A stretch of 64,000 nucleotides of DNA from Ulota crispa (taxonomy: Eukaryota > Streptophyta > Bryopsida > Orthotrichales > Orthotrichaceae), in NCBI GenBank assembly GCA_963920765.1, contig OY987250.1:14686409-14750408 (forward strand), given 5' to 3'. Under the pieces are notes generated by a model, which was not told the origin of the DNA, did not search any database, and saw only the letters and a list, made by a program, of their open reading frames with translations. This document shows, piece by piece, positions 1 to 10,868 of the stretch; position 1 is the stretch's first letter; every line of letters starts with the position of its first letter. Made by a program: the position numbers and the translations under genes.

Positions 1-1296
1 TCCACTTCAAAAATTCATCATCACCAATGCTTGTTAATCAATTATCATAGCAATATGAAGAGAAAACGAGGTGTCGCTCATGGAAAGAGAGAGGCTAATT
101 ATTTAGAAACTGATTAAGAACAAATGGGAAGTATTTGCAACAATAAGTACCTTTTTTATCAGCTCTTATTGAAGCTTGTCCAATATTTGGTTGTTCCATT
201 AGCTTTGTCCAAATGCACAAATATTAACTTGTAACAACCACTTTTTGGCTTCAAGTAGCTGCACAGGTGTATCTTGAAGCACAGATGCTTTCCGGTTAAG
301 ATTTTACAGCAAGGTATCCGTATATAGTGATGTTTTTGCTCATAATTTCAACTTAGCCAAGCCTCATCATTAAACTTTCAATTTCAAATGCCGGTGTTAC
401 AAGCAGAGGAGATATACATTGAACAAGGAGTTCTCTTTCTCAATGCATCCTAGAGAAAGACACAATTCTCTTGTACACCAGACTCCCAGTGCAGCATGAT
501 TTCTTGGACTTCATTATGATATTTAAAGTTCAAATATCACATGCATATATTTAAACAAACATAAATGTACTAAATGAAGTTTTCTTTTCAGAAGCAATCA
601 ACTAGAGTTTCTTAGGGGCTAAAATTCTACCAATCCTTTGCACGGCATCTAGGGGCACATCCCTCCTGAGAACATTCACCGTCAGTAGAGCTTAGTACCT
701 GAAGCACAATGTATTTGTTAGTATTACCATGTGATATTTGGATAATAGTGGGCATTGTATAGAATGAAGAGATTAAATGACTCTACTAGCAAGCAGACAT
801 CTCACCGAAAATCTATGAGAACATCATAGACAGCAAACCTTGTGGACAGGTATTTCTAGATAAACATACGAGTAAGATGACACACTTATAAACAAGATAG
901 CTGTTCTCCTAAAATACAAAGTAGAATCTATGAAAAGATAACCAGGTGGCGTACTCCAAAAAAGAGAAGAGGACATTATGTCCTGTGACAAATGCAAGGA
1001 GTGCCTGTAACAACAACCACAATTGCCCCATTAAGGTATGTACACCCATAAGCATCAAACTAAGGGTTTTGAACATGATGAGTATCAATAAGCTGCTAGC
1101 AAATTATAGGATCCTATTAGGAACAGAGAAATAATAAGTTTGTACTTTCAAATGTATTATTTGGATGCTGTGAGAATAAGTTGTGAATTTTTAAAGAGCA
1201 AACTGCCGTTGCACGCATAAGGCCACCCGACCTTCGATAGCACGGCGATGGTTGAGGGGAGTCAGGGACGAGATAGAGACCACGCAGCAGCAAGTC
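1..1296. other. Unassigned AT-rich stretch with a foldback-element remnant at its start
   Basis: No gene was recognised upstream of the piggyBac fossil. Bases 1-55 resemble an internal part of the Stowaway-like foldback element at 27629-28834 (around 28340-28380), so the window probably opens inside a diverged copy of that family. A short open stretch at 946-1134 followed by a GT-rich donor-like site has no recognised similarity; it could be the decayed upstream part of the piggyBac element. Confidence 0.4.
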
Positions 1297-1311
1297 GTAT
1301 ATCAGACTTAA

Positions 1312-1774
1312 GTGCACAGAGTGGATCTCGTCGATCAAATGCGGAAGGAGTACTGCACGCAATTTCATAGCAACAAATGGTGGCATAAATACTTGATGTT
1401 CACGTTGGATTCGGTGCTTCACAACGCATGGGTTTGTTACCGCCATGATCGACGTTCTAGGCCGGGAGAGCAAGTAGTGCGTCGGGTGTCCATGCACGAT
1501 GTGGCATTCGGGCTTCTAATGCCCCAGAATTGCCCAGATCGATCACCGTCGCACTAGCTGTACTTGGAACCGGAATCCAAATACTGTACATTACTCTCAG
1601 ACTCACGTCCAAATCCGCCGCAGGTACTGCATTTGTAAGAGGAAGCAAGCAAATTACTGCCAAGCTCGTGGGTTTGTTTTCATGTGTCAGGATCCGTGCT
1701 TCCCCAAGGTGCACTCGTCGAAGAAGTGCGCCTTGCGTGCCCGCGAGTTTGCAATGAGGTACAACAATAATTGA
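1312..1774 (+). pseudogene. piggyBac-type transposase, 3' fragment
   Basis: This is the C-terminal part of a DDE_Tnp_1_7 (piggyBac/PGBD) transposase, a cut-and-paste enzyme that targets TTAA. The frame from 1312 has the family signature VDLVDQMRKEY followed by KWWHKYLMFTLDSVLHNAW, equivalent to the GGVDxxDQ...KWW...D...NA block that contains the last catalytic Asp. About 40 bases further on, in another frame (1601-1774), lies the Cys-rich C-terminal domain, with a Cys/His pattern of the form C-x-C, C, C-x3-CF-x-x-H (RRYCIC ... YC ... MCQDPCFPKVH). The two pieces may be joined by a very short intron (GT near 1560, AG just before 1601) or separated by a frameshift. The upstream RNase H-like core was not found, so it is probably a fossil. 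The TTAA-bounded miniature elements in this window are its likely dependants. Confidence 0.72.
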
Positions 1775-2805
1775 TGGCGCGTTTTTGTTGTGCATGTATG
1801 TAGTTTGGATTTGTGCAACAAGCCCCTTGATGGAGCCCGGCTCGCTTACCCGCAGTGGTCGCAGCTCTAGAGTGCAAACATCGCACTTCGAACCGCTACT
1901 CCTGGGCGTGGTCACCACCGCGAACTCCACCTTCGGAGTGAGTTGGAGAGAACCAGCCATCGGCGGATTTCTTCAGCGTACCCCCTTTTGAGTCCAGCAC
2001 TTCATCGGAAATAGGCATGCAGTCACTAGCACAATGTAGTGGAGAATTTGTAGGAATTTTGGGTTCGTAGAACCGTAGAGATCTTTTATCCTGCTCTTGT
2101 TTTTGATTCTGGACTGGCAACGCATCTTCATACCCGGGTGAAGGCCGGTGGGGGTTCAGTCAGCCCGGCAGTGGCCCGTGTTTGAATGGCCACATGTGAT
2201 CGGTAGTCTCCGGTGACTTGACCACGGCTCAGACAATGTACTTGCCGTTGATGCCTTTGCAAGTCGTCGCTGGCAAATGAAACATGCAATTTTTTGGGAA
2301 TAATGCAGTGTGTTCGAGGTCTAGTTGATGCCCTTATAAGTGGGGGTTGTTTGAAACTTCGTGCCTTACAAGATTTGTCAAATTCCACGGCTGACACCTC
2401 CAAACACATGTTTGCATGTGCCGTAAACTCATCATCATCATCAGTTGCTAAAATCTCCGCATCCAATCGGCGGATTCTAAATTTTTCAACTTTTGCAGTA
2501 TCAACTTCCACTAAGGTAGCATATTGAACGGCTGATTACTGCAATTCCAACTACATTCTTGGCGGGGGACACATTAGTCGCTTTGGATTGCCAAAGCGTG
2601 TTGCCGAAGCAATCCGTGGCTGGGCGGTGAAGATTTAAGCACAATCAATACAAGAATGACTTGATTACACTAGTTTAGGACATTATAGTCATTGTGAACT
2701 AGTTGTTTAGGATGTGTTTTTCTTCTATGAATAGCTTTATCTGATTGATGCACTCTTGTTACTCGGCTTATTGACTACAATTTTAATGAGAGAGAATTTT
2801 GGTGA
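1775..2805. other. Unassigned stretch; open minus-strand frame only
   Basis: A 127-codon open frame on the minus strand (2128-2511) has an acidic run (DDDDE) but no recognised family. It lacks splice context and could be more of the piggyBac element or host sequence. Near 2686-2705 there is one end of the GTTCAC-type CACTA-like miniature element seen again at 34941-35086 and 50504-50610. No other structure was seen. Confidence 0.3.
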
Positions 2806-2884
2806 TTAATCCCTAAATGCCTGCAACACCACATTCTGGTGATTTTTACACTAGAATCCAGTGCCTCAAGCATTTAGGGACTAA
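2806..2884. mobile_element. Deletion remnant of a TTAA (piggyBac-like) miniature element
   Basis: The ends match the TIR of the elements at 11595-12247 and 37033-37684: TTAATCCCTAAATGCC on the left and GCATTTAGGGACTAA on the right. Only about 79 bases remain, so nearly all of the interior is gone. One flank keeps TTAA and the other has drifted to CTAA. Confidence 0.55.
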
Positions 2885-3516
2885 AGTGAGTTTTTGACAA
2901 TTTCTTCAAGATACTACATCATTGATGTATGGTTTTGAAGAAATCAACATAAAAATTTACTATAAATCATTGTAAAACTCTTACATATGACAAATACAGA
3001 AAAATCTCAAAGTTGATTTTTTTTCTTATATTAAAGAATATTGCATACTACGCTCTTATTACTGGGCTACTATATCTGTCTCTCTCACTGCAAGTCCCTC
3101 TCTAATCTCTATACCCTCTATGAGCTTGTTCATAAATTAAGTGTGTTGTCTCACCCAGAGCAATGTTTTTTTTGCAAGAATGCAGAGAATTACAAGAGCA
3201 AAGACATCTAAAGTAGGACTACCAATTCCCAACTAAGGATCCAAACCCAACTTGTAGGGTATGTTATTTCTAACCAGCCTATTTTCAAGCCTTGGAATGC
3301 ATATTTTTTCCCTTTTCAAGATTAAACTTTGAGCGCTAGTAGTGAAATCAAGAAAATGAGGTCAATAGGGACTTTGCTCAAAAACATTGTACACCTCAAG
3401 CTGAGAACTTAGATTGGGGAGGATTCACCGCTAAAATAGCAAAAAGGGTGTTTGATGCACCCAACTAGAAATTACAAATTTTTCTATTGCACCATTTTGT
3501 AGATTATAATAGTCAA
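2885..3516. other. No feature recognised
   Basis: AT-rich sequence with no coding frame, inverted repeat or family match that I could see. Confidence 0.4.
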
Positions 3517-3519
3517 AGT

Positions 3520-3651
3520 CACTAGTAGAAAATTGTGTCAAAGTCAACATAAACTACATAATGTTTTTGTGCTTCTAATGCAAAAATTTGCATTAGAAGC
3601 ATGAAAACATCATGTAGTGTATGTTGACTTCAACTCAATTTTCTACTAGTG
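3520..3651. mobile_element. Miniature CACTA (CMC/EnSpm-like) hairpin element
   Basis: A 132-base near-perfect palindrome starting CACTAGTAGAAAATTG and ending CAATTTTCTACTAGTG. Each arm is about 63 bases and they meet at AAATTT. The trinucleotide AGT sits on both flanks (3517-3519 and 3652-3654). A CACTA terminus plus a 3-base target duplication is the hallmark of the CMC/CACTA superfamily. If transcribed it would fold into one long hairpin. Confidence 0.8.
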
Positions 3652-3654
3652 AGT

Positions 3655-4520
3655 GCAGTTGACTATGTGGCAACTGGCAACTGGCCAATTTTGGGGGGGT
3701 CCATGACTGTGGACGCAAAAATTTAAGCCTTAGAGGAGGCTTCTTTTGATGAAATATAGGCAAGGGGTGCAATTATCGATATCTTGCTTGCTGTCATATT
3801 TGGTGATATTCTAACTTCCGCAAGGCGCATGGTGCTTTTTTAGAGGCCCAAAGTTGCAAGGCTCATACGGCATGGTGGACAATAGACGAGAAATGGGTAC
3901 AGCTTTGACCTCCACAAGGGCATGGCTCTTGATGGAATAGGTGCAAAACCCTTCTCCAATCTGAGGCATGCGTGCCAAAACACCCCTAATGATATGGAAC
4001 CAACCATAGTCAATGGTCTCTATCCTTGCAGCTAAAACCTAAACCGCATGAAATGAAGTTCTAGCATATTGATGTCATACTTGACACAATCTATGCTTGT
4101 ACAAGTAGTGAAATCCCCATCACTCACTATGTGGCATGAGAGTAGTACCGTATCCTTAACCAAGTGCAATTTTGAGTGGGCAATACAATTCTGGTTTGGA
4201 CCAAATTCTCAAGAAAGTATAATTTTGATAGGTGATACTATTGCCCCTAGGGCTCTCAAGGGTTAAAACTAATGAGGTCATGACATGTGTCCCAAAAGAA
4301 AGTAGGAATTAGTGAGCAAGAAGTAGTTTGGCTATGATTGGGATTAGGAGAGTTTAGTGATTGTCTATGAGTTCAAAACACTTTATGCACTCCAAAATTT
4401 GCATACAACTCAATTTTGTGTGAAAAAATTCACAAAAATTTATATCACAATATTTTGTATGAAGCCCCCCAAAATTTTTTGTTGTTGCATTGTTGTTCTA
4501 ATGTGTTTCCCTACACGAGC
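3655..4520. other. No feature recognised
   Basis: AT-rich sequence. A 65-codon open frame at 4069-4266 has no recognisable similarity and no splice context, so it is not called as a gene. Confidence 0.35.
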
Positions 4521-4754
4521 TTAACCCTTAAAGGACCATGAGGTCTTTTGCGACCAATACAATACGGGGTATTTTTCTTGTATTTGAAATGGATCTACAC
4601 CTCTACTACATTTGAAATCAACAAAGAAGTTGAAAAATAGATCAATGTGGTTCAAGTGAGCTACCTGAAATCCCAAATTAAATTTTCTTATTTATAACAA
4701 ATGACAATTATACGTCAGCGTATATACTAAGCCCTCTGGTCCTTTAAGGGTTAA
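4521..4754. mobile_element. TTAA-bounded piggyBac-like miniature element (234 bp)
   Basis: Begins TTAACCCTTAAAGGACC and ends GGTCCTTTAAGGGTTAA, a perfect 17-base inverted repeat that includes the TTAA target duplication. There is no coding capacity of its own. Its right end overlaps the 3' end of the candidate minus-strand gene at 4692-6068 and would supply that reading frame's last residues and stop codon. Confidence 0.8.
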
Positions 4755-6068
4755 ATGATTGGGAATGGGTGGTCCCATGTTGAGGTCCATGTTCAGCTTT
4801 CGGGGCAGCCTCGAGGCCTCCATGTCAAGCTCTTCCCCGTAAAAGCACGTGCCGTCGTTGTCGCAATTGCAAGTTGAGTAGTCATCTCTAACTTGGCAAT
4901 CCAAAGACCAGGTACTACATTCAATCCTGAAGCCAGTGCTGGGGTCGCACTCACAGCACTTCGTGTAATTTTTCAATAAAATTGAAATTTGTAAGTTTGT
5001 GCATTCATTTTTTTGTTATGATTGAATGATTGATAAATACGCTCATGTTTGAACATTTTTGGAAGGCGCTATATGACATCCAACTGACATCCAAAGTTTG
5101 TGCAAGTTCATCCACATTTGAGATACTAAGACTCCTGTTTAACGTCAACTATTAACTTGGGGTTCTCTATCGCAAGATAAAACAAACTACACTCCCATAT
5201 CATTTCTTCACATATTTTTGTATCTTACGACCTCATTTCTGTTGGTACAGACGAATGAAACTCACCCACTTGGGACAAGGTCCACTGTAAGGTGGAATCA
5301 GCATACCACCGTCCAAGTTCTCCAGAACCATGGCTTCGTCCAAATACCATACTGCTTTCCCATAGTTAAATATTGCCAGTTTCGAAACCCAACCTTCGAG
5401 AAATAACTTACGTGCTTCATGCTTCCACCATAAATCGCATATTACATCTCGGCTCCGTTACTCGGAAACACCAAGAAACCAATCAAAGAACTCTACCTAG
5501 AATAATCAACGTATTAAGGAGGTACTTCCATTACGGCTTCAGGTCCACCATCAATCGCCAGTTGTGGGGCTTCAATCGCCAGTTATGGAGCTTCAATCGC
5601 CAGTTGCGGAGCATCATCAACCGCCAGTGGCAGAGCATCAACAACCGCCGGTTGTGGAGCATCAACCGCCAGTGGCGGAGCTTCAATGAGCAACAGTGGA
5701 GCTTCAGTAGCCGTCTCTGGAGTTTCGGTAGCCAGCTGTGGAGCGTCAGTCGTCACTTGTGGAGCTTCGATGGCCAGCACTGGAGGCAACAGACCGAGAG
5801 TGTCTCGCAAATCGGACAGAAACTCTATAAACCCTTGCGGTAGAGGCATTGTCCGCAGAAAAGCTTCGGCCCTAGGCAAACGGAACGCCGTTGAAGTCTT
5901 CGGAACAGCCCTGCCTGGTTTTTTGGCGGCGGCAGCTTGAGTAACGACGTCAGAAGACAACGGCCACGCAGTGATAGTACTCTGTGTAGGAAGTTCTGAA
6001 TCCAAGTTGTGGTATGCCAAACTTAGTCCCACCTGGAGAGAAACCAAAACACACAAGATCTCAGCCAT
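4692..6068 (-). CDS. Candidate secreted protein with 7-residue A-P repeats and a Cys-rich tail
   Basis: I do not recognise the family. The minus-strand frame from 6068 opens with a signal-peptide-like hydrophobic start (MAEILCVLVSLQVGLSLA), then an Ala-rich region, then about eleven 21-base tandem units (about 5586-5785) encoding heptads such as APQLAIE and APLLLIE. That frame stops at 5583. Two further exon-like blocks follow on the same strand. One, ending at 5266 with donor GTGAGT, reads ...PPYSGPCPKW. The next, from 4958 and in matching phase, reads CCECDPSTGFR with eight more Cys residues. The last runs into the miniature element at 4521-4754. The gene would start only 65 bases after the CENP-O stop. 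The first intron could not be placed, and the blocks may not belong together. Confidence 0.4.
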
Positions 6069-6132
6069 AGTCGTTCACATCAAGAGCAGATTCGAGAGCA
6101 CTCTCACTGAGAACCTCATTGCAAGTAAAAGA

Positions 6133-8606
6133 TCAAGAGACACAACATTCAAATGTAAAGACGATCCAGAATCTTGATGAAACATCACCGAAAACATCAA
6201 CAGAGGAGGTGAGTTTATCCAGAAATACCTGGCATTGAGGTTCTTTTAGCATAATCTCAATCAGTGTATACGACAGGCTATGGTACAACTGCCCAATAAT
6301 GTCTCCTTTGAGTATCTTCAATTCATTGACCTGTAAGGATGTCCATAAAGGTCAAGTAAAGAACAAAAAAAATTAGCAATAAGAACACGTTATGAATTGT
6401 GGAAACAATAAAAGGAGAATAAAAGTTGCAAAATCTAGCAAGCAAACATCCACAAACATTAAACTATCGGCAAACATGGCTCTCTCTCCATATCACTAAA
6501 CTTCTGAGGTCCTTCTTCAGCAGCACACTTAGACGTACCTGTTCACGTCTTGAAACATAAGCTTGCAAGACATCGCTCATATAGTCAATAAACGTTTTGG
6601 GACTGTTCCCCAGATGCTGCTTCTCAAGCTCTCGCACCGGTAGAAAGAAGGGCATTGAGTGCTCAATCACATGCAGTTTATCCACAGACGAATTGCTCTT
6701 TAACACACAATAGTAGCTCTCAAGGTTCTTATCGTCGTAAACTGTGTCGAAGCGAATAACGATATGTCCCCCTTTCATCCCACGTATGACCTTCTGGTTG
6801 ACGAGGAGAGTTAAATCCTCTTCACCTGAAAGAATCCCCTGTAATTTAGAAACCTAGACGAGGATATTCAAGAACCGTATGAAGCAGAAAGAAATAGGAA
6901 GCATTAGAGAACCTACCTCCAAGACCGTCAACAACTTGAGTTTCCCCGTTGACTTCTTGATCATCTTGGCCACTACCAGCAGCATCGCTGCTGTATAACC
7001 TTTCTTGAAGCTCTTTGATTACACTGTCGTTCCAGTCATCCCCTTCCAAACGCTTGCCTTTGATTTCCTTTTCAAATTCTGCCTGTGCAGTAAGCACGTG
7101 GCCCAAACTCAACCCCTTGCTTTTTACCGCTTTCAAATTCAAGCCAGATAGTAACAAACAGACAGTCAGACACAATGCGTGATTAACGATACAATTTTCA
7201 GTATAACCAGCTGCCCAGAGCGATTTGGTAACACGAGCTTGAGAATTATCTGCCATAACCCTCCGTGATTGTTACGAGCTTCCTACGTCCTAGAATTACA
7301 TAACTCCATCCACGGCTGAGAATTAAGTTGGATGCATCCAGTTATCTAATACACAAGCTGAAATCCTGGTAAAGCAACGTCTTGACACATGCGCTCTACA
7401 AGTCAAATAGATTCAGTTCAAAGAAAACTCTTAAGAGCGACATCTGGCCGTTACTAAACCCCGCCAACAGGACCAATGGTTCCACGGGAGCCTTGCTATC
7501 ATGAAACAAGTAATTTTCTCGAGGCTCAAGACGATTAAAATATAGAAACCTAATCTCATGACCAGAGAAAAGCCTGCTAATTACCGACTGAGAAACCAGT
7601 AAAAAAGTCAATCCTGAAGCTCAAAATCAATCCCGAAAACCTCTCAGAATCATCCGAGCTCTACAAGTCCAACTCCGAGACATCAAAGACATCGTAAGAG
7701 AGAAAAGGCAGTTATGAACGCCTACCGACAGCACCAGATTTTTTATAAGAGAGCTCTTTTTTATTATATTAAAAAACAGGTCATTTTAGTGAAGCAATCC
7801 GAAAAGCTATATAGAAAATTATTCTTATAATCGAACAAAAGCCTACTCATTACCTACTGAGAAAACTATCAAAAGATGATACTCGAAGTAAATCGCTCAA
7901 CAGCTATCGAGCTCAACATGAACTTAACAACAAGTTAAAACATCATTGCATCAACACAACAAAGACGTGCACCTTTGAGCAGCTTCACAGCGATACCGAG
8001 AGCTAGAGTTTCTGACAGCACCAGAGGTTTTATAAGAGGCTATTTTAGTATATTAAGAAAACAGGTCATTTTAGTGGAGCAATCCGAAAAGCTACATAGA
8101 AAATTACTCATAGAATCGAACAAAAGCTTATTCATTACCTACTGAGAAAACTGTGAAAGGACGATCCTTGAAGTAAACCGCTCAAAAGCTATCGAGCTCA
8201 ACATGAACTTAACAACAAGTTAAACATCATTGCATCAACACAACAAAGACGTGCACCTTTGAGCAGCCTCACAGCGATACCGAGAGCTAGGGTTTACAAA
8301 AACACGAAATATTTAACAAAGACTAACCTGCAACCTCGAAACAAGAGACTTCTGAGGTGGACTCGGATTGGTGAGCTTCTCCCGCAACGACTTGTGCCTC
8401 TTTTGCAGATGTCCTAACTTCCTCCGAATGACATCCACGGACGAGTCCTGGAACTCCTCCGCCTCCTCGCCATCGTCTCCTGCCAACGCCCGCGCCTGCT
8501 TCGTAAGTTGCTCCAGATGCTTGGGCGTCGTATCAGCCAGCACGCGCTTGATTCTTTGCGCGCTCCTCCTGTCTCCGACCTTCCGCTTCTCTTTCTCCTC
8601 GGCCAT
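6133..8606 (-). CDS. CENPO: CENP-O, inner-kinetochore CCAN subunit (4 exons, about 309 aa)
   Basis: CENP-O is a RWD-fold subunit of the constitutive centromere-associated network at kinetochores. Proposed exons: 8606-8328, 7082-6917, 6825-6539 and 6330-6133. All phases agree and give 309 residues, close to the usual plant length. Exon 1 is basic and partly coiled-coil (VIRRKLGHLQKRHKSLREK). Exons 3 and 4 carry the plant CENP-O core: NLESYYCVLKS, VIEHSMPFFLPVREL, FIDYMSDVLQAYVSRREQV and IIGQLYHSLSYTLIEI. The start is the first ATG of the exon 1 frame. An alternative acceptor for exon 3 (6838) breaks the frame, so the one at 6825 is preferred. The exon 2 acceptor is less certain, and a small exon may be missed in the 1.2 kb first intron, which holds a tandem duplication. 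Confidence 0.82.
7440..8293. repeat. Tandem duplication inside CENP-O intron 1
   Basis: Two adjacent copies of about 285 bases lie at 7727-8010 and 8013-8293. Both open with GACAGCACCAGA and close with GATACCGAGAGCTAG. A third, much more diverged copy appears to lie at about 7440-7720 (shared AAAGCCT.CT.ATTACC.ACTGAGAAA). The unit does not look coding. It accounts for most of the length of this intron. Confidence 0.75.
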
Positions 8607-9890
8607 GGCAGAGTCTTAAGCTTAAGCTTAATCTCTCTCTCTTGAACAACACATTACTCTGTCATCGTTTCAAAAAATTGAAAAAAGAACTGACAAAAGA
8701 ATTTCTTAAATGAGGACTATAAAAATCTGTTCGCTTTTCTTATTTCGATTCCTCCCGAAGTGCTGCACATCGAACACAAAATAGTGTGTAAATAATAAAC
8801 ATCGAAAATCGCTCTAAGCAAACAGTCTCGGCGGCTATGGCGATTGCCGCATCGGCCTCGACGCTGCATCACGAAATGGTAGTTTTCATTCATCCAAGTA
8901 ATGAAACTCATCTCCACTAAATGGATGTAACATTCTCCTTAGAACTCTTTATCACCTGTTTTAAGGACCGGTTCAGATCAGTGATCCCAAATAGAATTTT
9001 CACTTTTAGCTCAAGTGGCTAAAAACACTGCTAAAAAGCTTTTACACTAGGGGTAGTTATGGCACTTCCGAGAATGGAGAGAATGGAGAGAATGGAGATT
9101 GAGAAGTTGTGGAGAGAAAGGAGGAGTCAATAGGAGCCCGTTCTTCGTGGAGATGTCGTGACATCTCCATTTGTGTGTTTTGGAGAATGAGAATGGAGAA
9201 TGAAGAATAATTTACTTAAAGAAAGGTAGCAGGGTCAGCAATTGGAGGAGCAGAAATAGCTGGCATGAAAAGGGATGCACGAACGGGAAAACGCGTAAAT
9301 CATGGTAAGAAGTTCACATGCTAACTCATTCTTCACTCCATTTTTCACCTCCGGAGGAGAATAATGGAACTTTGAGAAGTTTATCACGCTAATCAAAAAG
9401 CACCCCTTGCGACAGCCGTCAGCAACTCGGCACGTATGCATTCTCATTCTTCGGACTTGGCCGAGGAAGTGCCGTGACTACTACACCTATTGTAAAGTTC
9501 ACAAGTTTTTTTAGCTGCAGAATTTTTTTAGTACCAATCCTACCATATTTAAGCCCCATTCGCACTTGCTGTTAGTGGTTTCCAAAGATTGGTCCTTGAG
9601 GTGGTAGGAGATGAGCATGTTGCCACTGGGCACGGTTATTACAACCCGAGCCTATGTGGTAGCCTTGGTGGAGGATTGTAAATAGCAGTTCTTTGGGTAT
9701 TAAGTAGATAAGACTCCGCAAATGGTGGGATTACATGCAATTTTTATGTAGTAACAAATTTTCTGATTTTGGAGATTCCAAACTATAGCGGGACGATAAG
9801 AGAGTACTTTAGTATTGTCACATGAAGAGCTCCATTACAAAAGAGCACTTCAGTATAAATCACCAAAATTCCCGGTGTGGCTCGCTGCTC
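8607..9890. other. CENP-O upstream region and unassigned repeats
   Basis: No gene was recognised. Around 8962-8995 there is one end resembling the CCGGTTCAGA family (full copy at 24495-24814). Bases 9070-9200 are purine-rich with repeated GAATGGAGA. No TATA or other core promoter could be assigned with confidence. Confidence 0.35.
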
Positions 9891-10294
9891 TAAGGTGGAA
9901 GCACCCATATCCAAAAACTTAAGCAATTTTGCAACAAACTACAAAGAGTTTGAGGCAACAAATGGTTTTCCCATGTAGGAAGATAAGAAATATAGGGATT
10001 GCAATTTTTTCATAATTTTATTTGCAAAACTAATATTATTGTGAATATTGGGAGTTAAAAAGTGTTCCACACCCATTGCCAAAGTCTAAATGTATGCAAT
10101 TCTGATACTAGCCAAACTACTTTCAGCTCATTACTCCCTACCTTGCTTTAGGACAAGTGGTATGACTTAAGTGGCTCCAACCTTGAAAAAGACAAAAAAA
10201 TGCATTCCAAAGCACCTATCCTTGCTCATGGTGGAAATAGCACACCCTACTAGTTGGGAATGGGGCTATGGTGGCAATGGGTGCTTCCACCTTA
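9891..10294. mobile_element. TIR element, TAAGGT...ACCTTA family (404 bp)
   Basis: Begins TAAGGTGGAAGCACCCAT and ends ATGGGTGCTTCCACCTTA, an 18-base perfect inverted repeat. Related copies of almost the same length lie at 20087-20515, 26368-26790 and 56632-57042. TA at the outer edge of both TIRs fits insertion at TA or TAA sites. The superfamily cannot be fixed without a transposase. Confidence 0.72.
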
Positions 10295-10594
10295 CAACCT
10301 AGCTGCCTATGACTGCGCAAGAGAGGGAGGCAATTTAAAGAGATTGCGGCAAAGAGATTTGGAAATTGAAAGTGCAAGGAATGGCAGAGCGCCTCTAAAG
10401 GCAGGCTTGCAAAAGGAATAAGGTAGGAATACCATAAATGGTTAGCCCCCTCTACTTGGAGAAGTAGATTGTTCTGAAACCCAACAATAGTTGGCTCTGA
10501 AAAAGATTTTGAATTATTCTAAAAATGTTTTATTTTCTTGCATTTGATTGGTTCATACATGTTTTGAAACAAGGTAGGTTCTAGAGGTAACCGT
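10295..10594. other. No feature recognised
   Basis: A 300-base spacer between two miniature elements. No coding frame or repeat was recognised. Confidence 0.35.
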
Positions 10595-10868
10595 TTAACC
10601 CCTAAAGAATCTACTTCATATTTTATTTTTTTTAAATGTAATTTTTAAAGAAGTTTTTGGGCTGCCCGATCTCACCCATTTTCCAAAAATTCATTATTAA
10701 CTTCTTCAATAAACATCAAAATGAAGAAATTTTTTGATGCCCATGTAAATCTTTGAATTCCCATCTTCCATAAAAGTTTCAAAAAATCACACAAAGTAGC
10801 TTAGCCATAGGTACATGCGTAAAATCCCATTTGTCCTCCAAAAGGGTGCTTGGTCCTTTAGGGGTTAA
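10595..10868. mobile_element. TTAA-bounded piggyBac-like miniature element (274 bp)
   Basis: Left end TTAACCCCTAAAGAATC and right end TTGGTCCTTTAGGGGTTAA share TTAACCCCTAAAG in inverted orientation, with TTAA on both flanks. The body is non-coding. The TIR is a relative of the one at 4521-4754 (TTAACCCTTAAAGGACC). Confidence 0.72.

Noticed and set aside
5373-5843. 156-codon plus frame with NRQLWSF repeats
   Set aside because: Alternate reading of the 21-base tandem; lacks a signal or partner exons, unlike the minus frame.
7083-7256. N-terminal part of the minus frame MADNSQARVTKSLW...
   Set aside because: It would replace CENP-O exon 1. The acceptor just before AEFEKE keeps phase with exon 1, and the upstream part has no CENP-O likeness.
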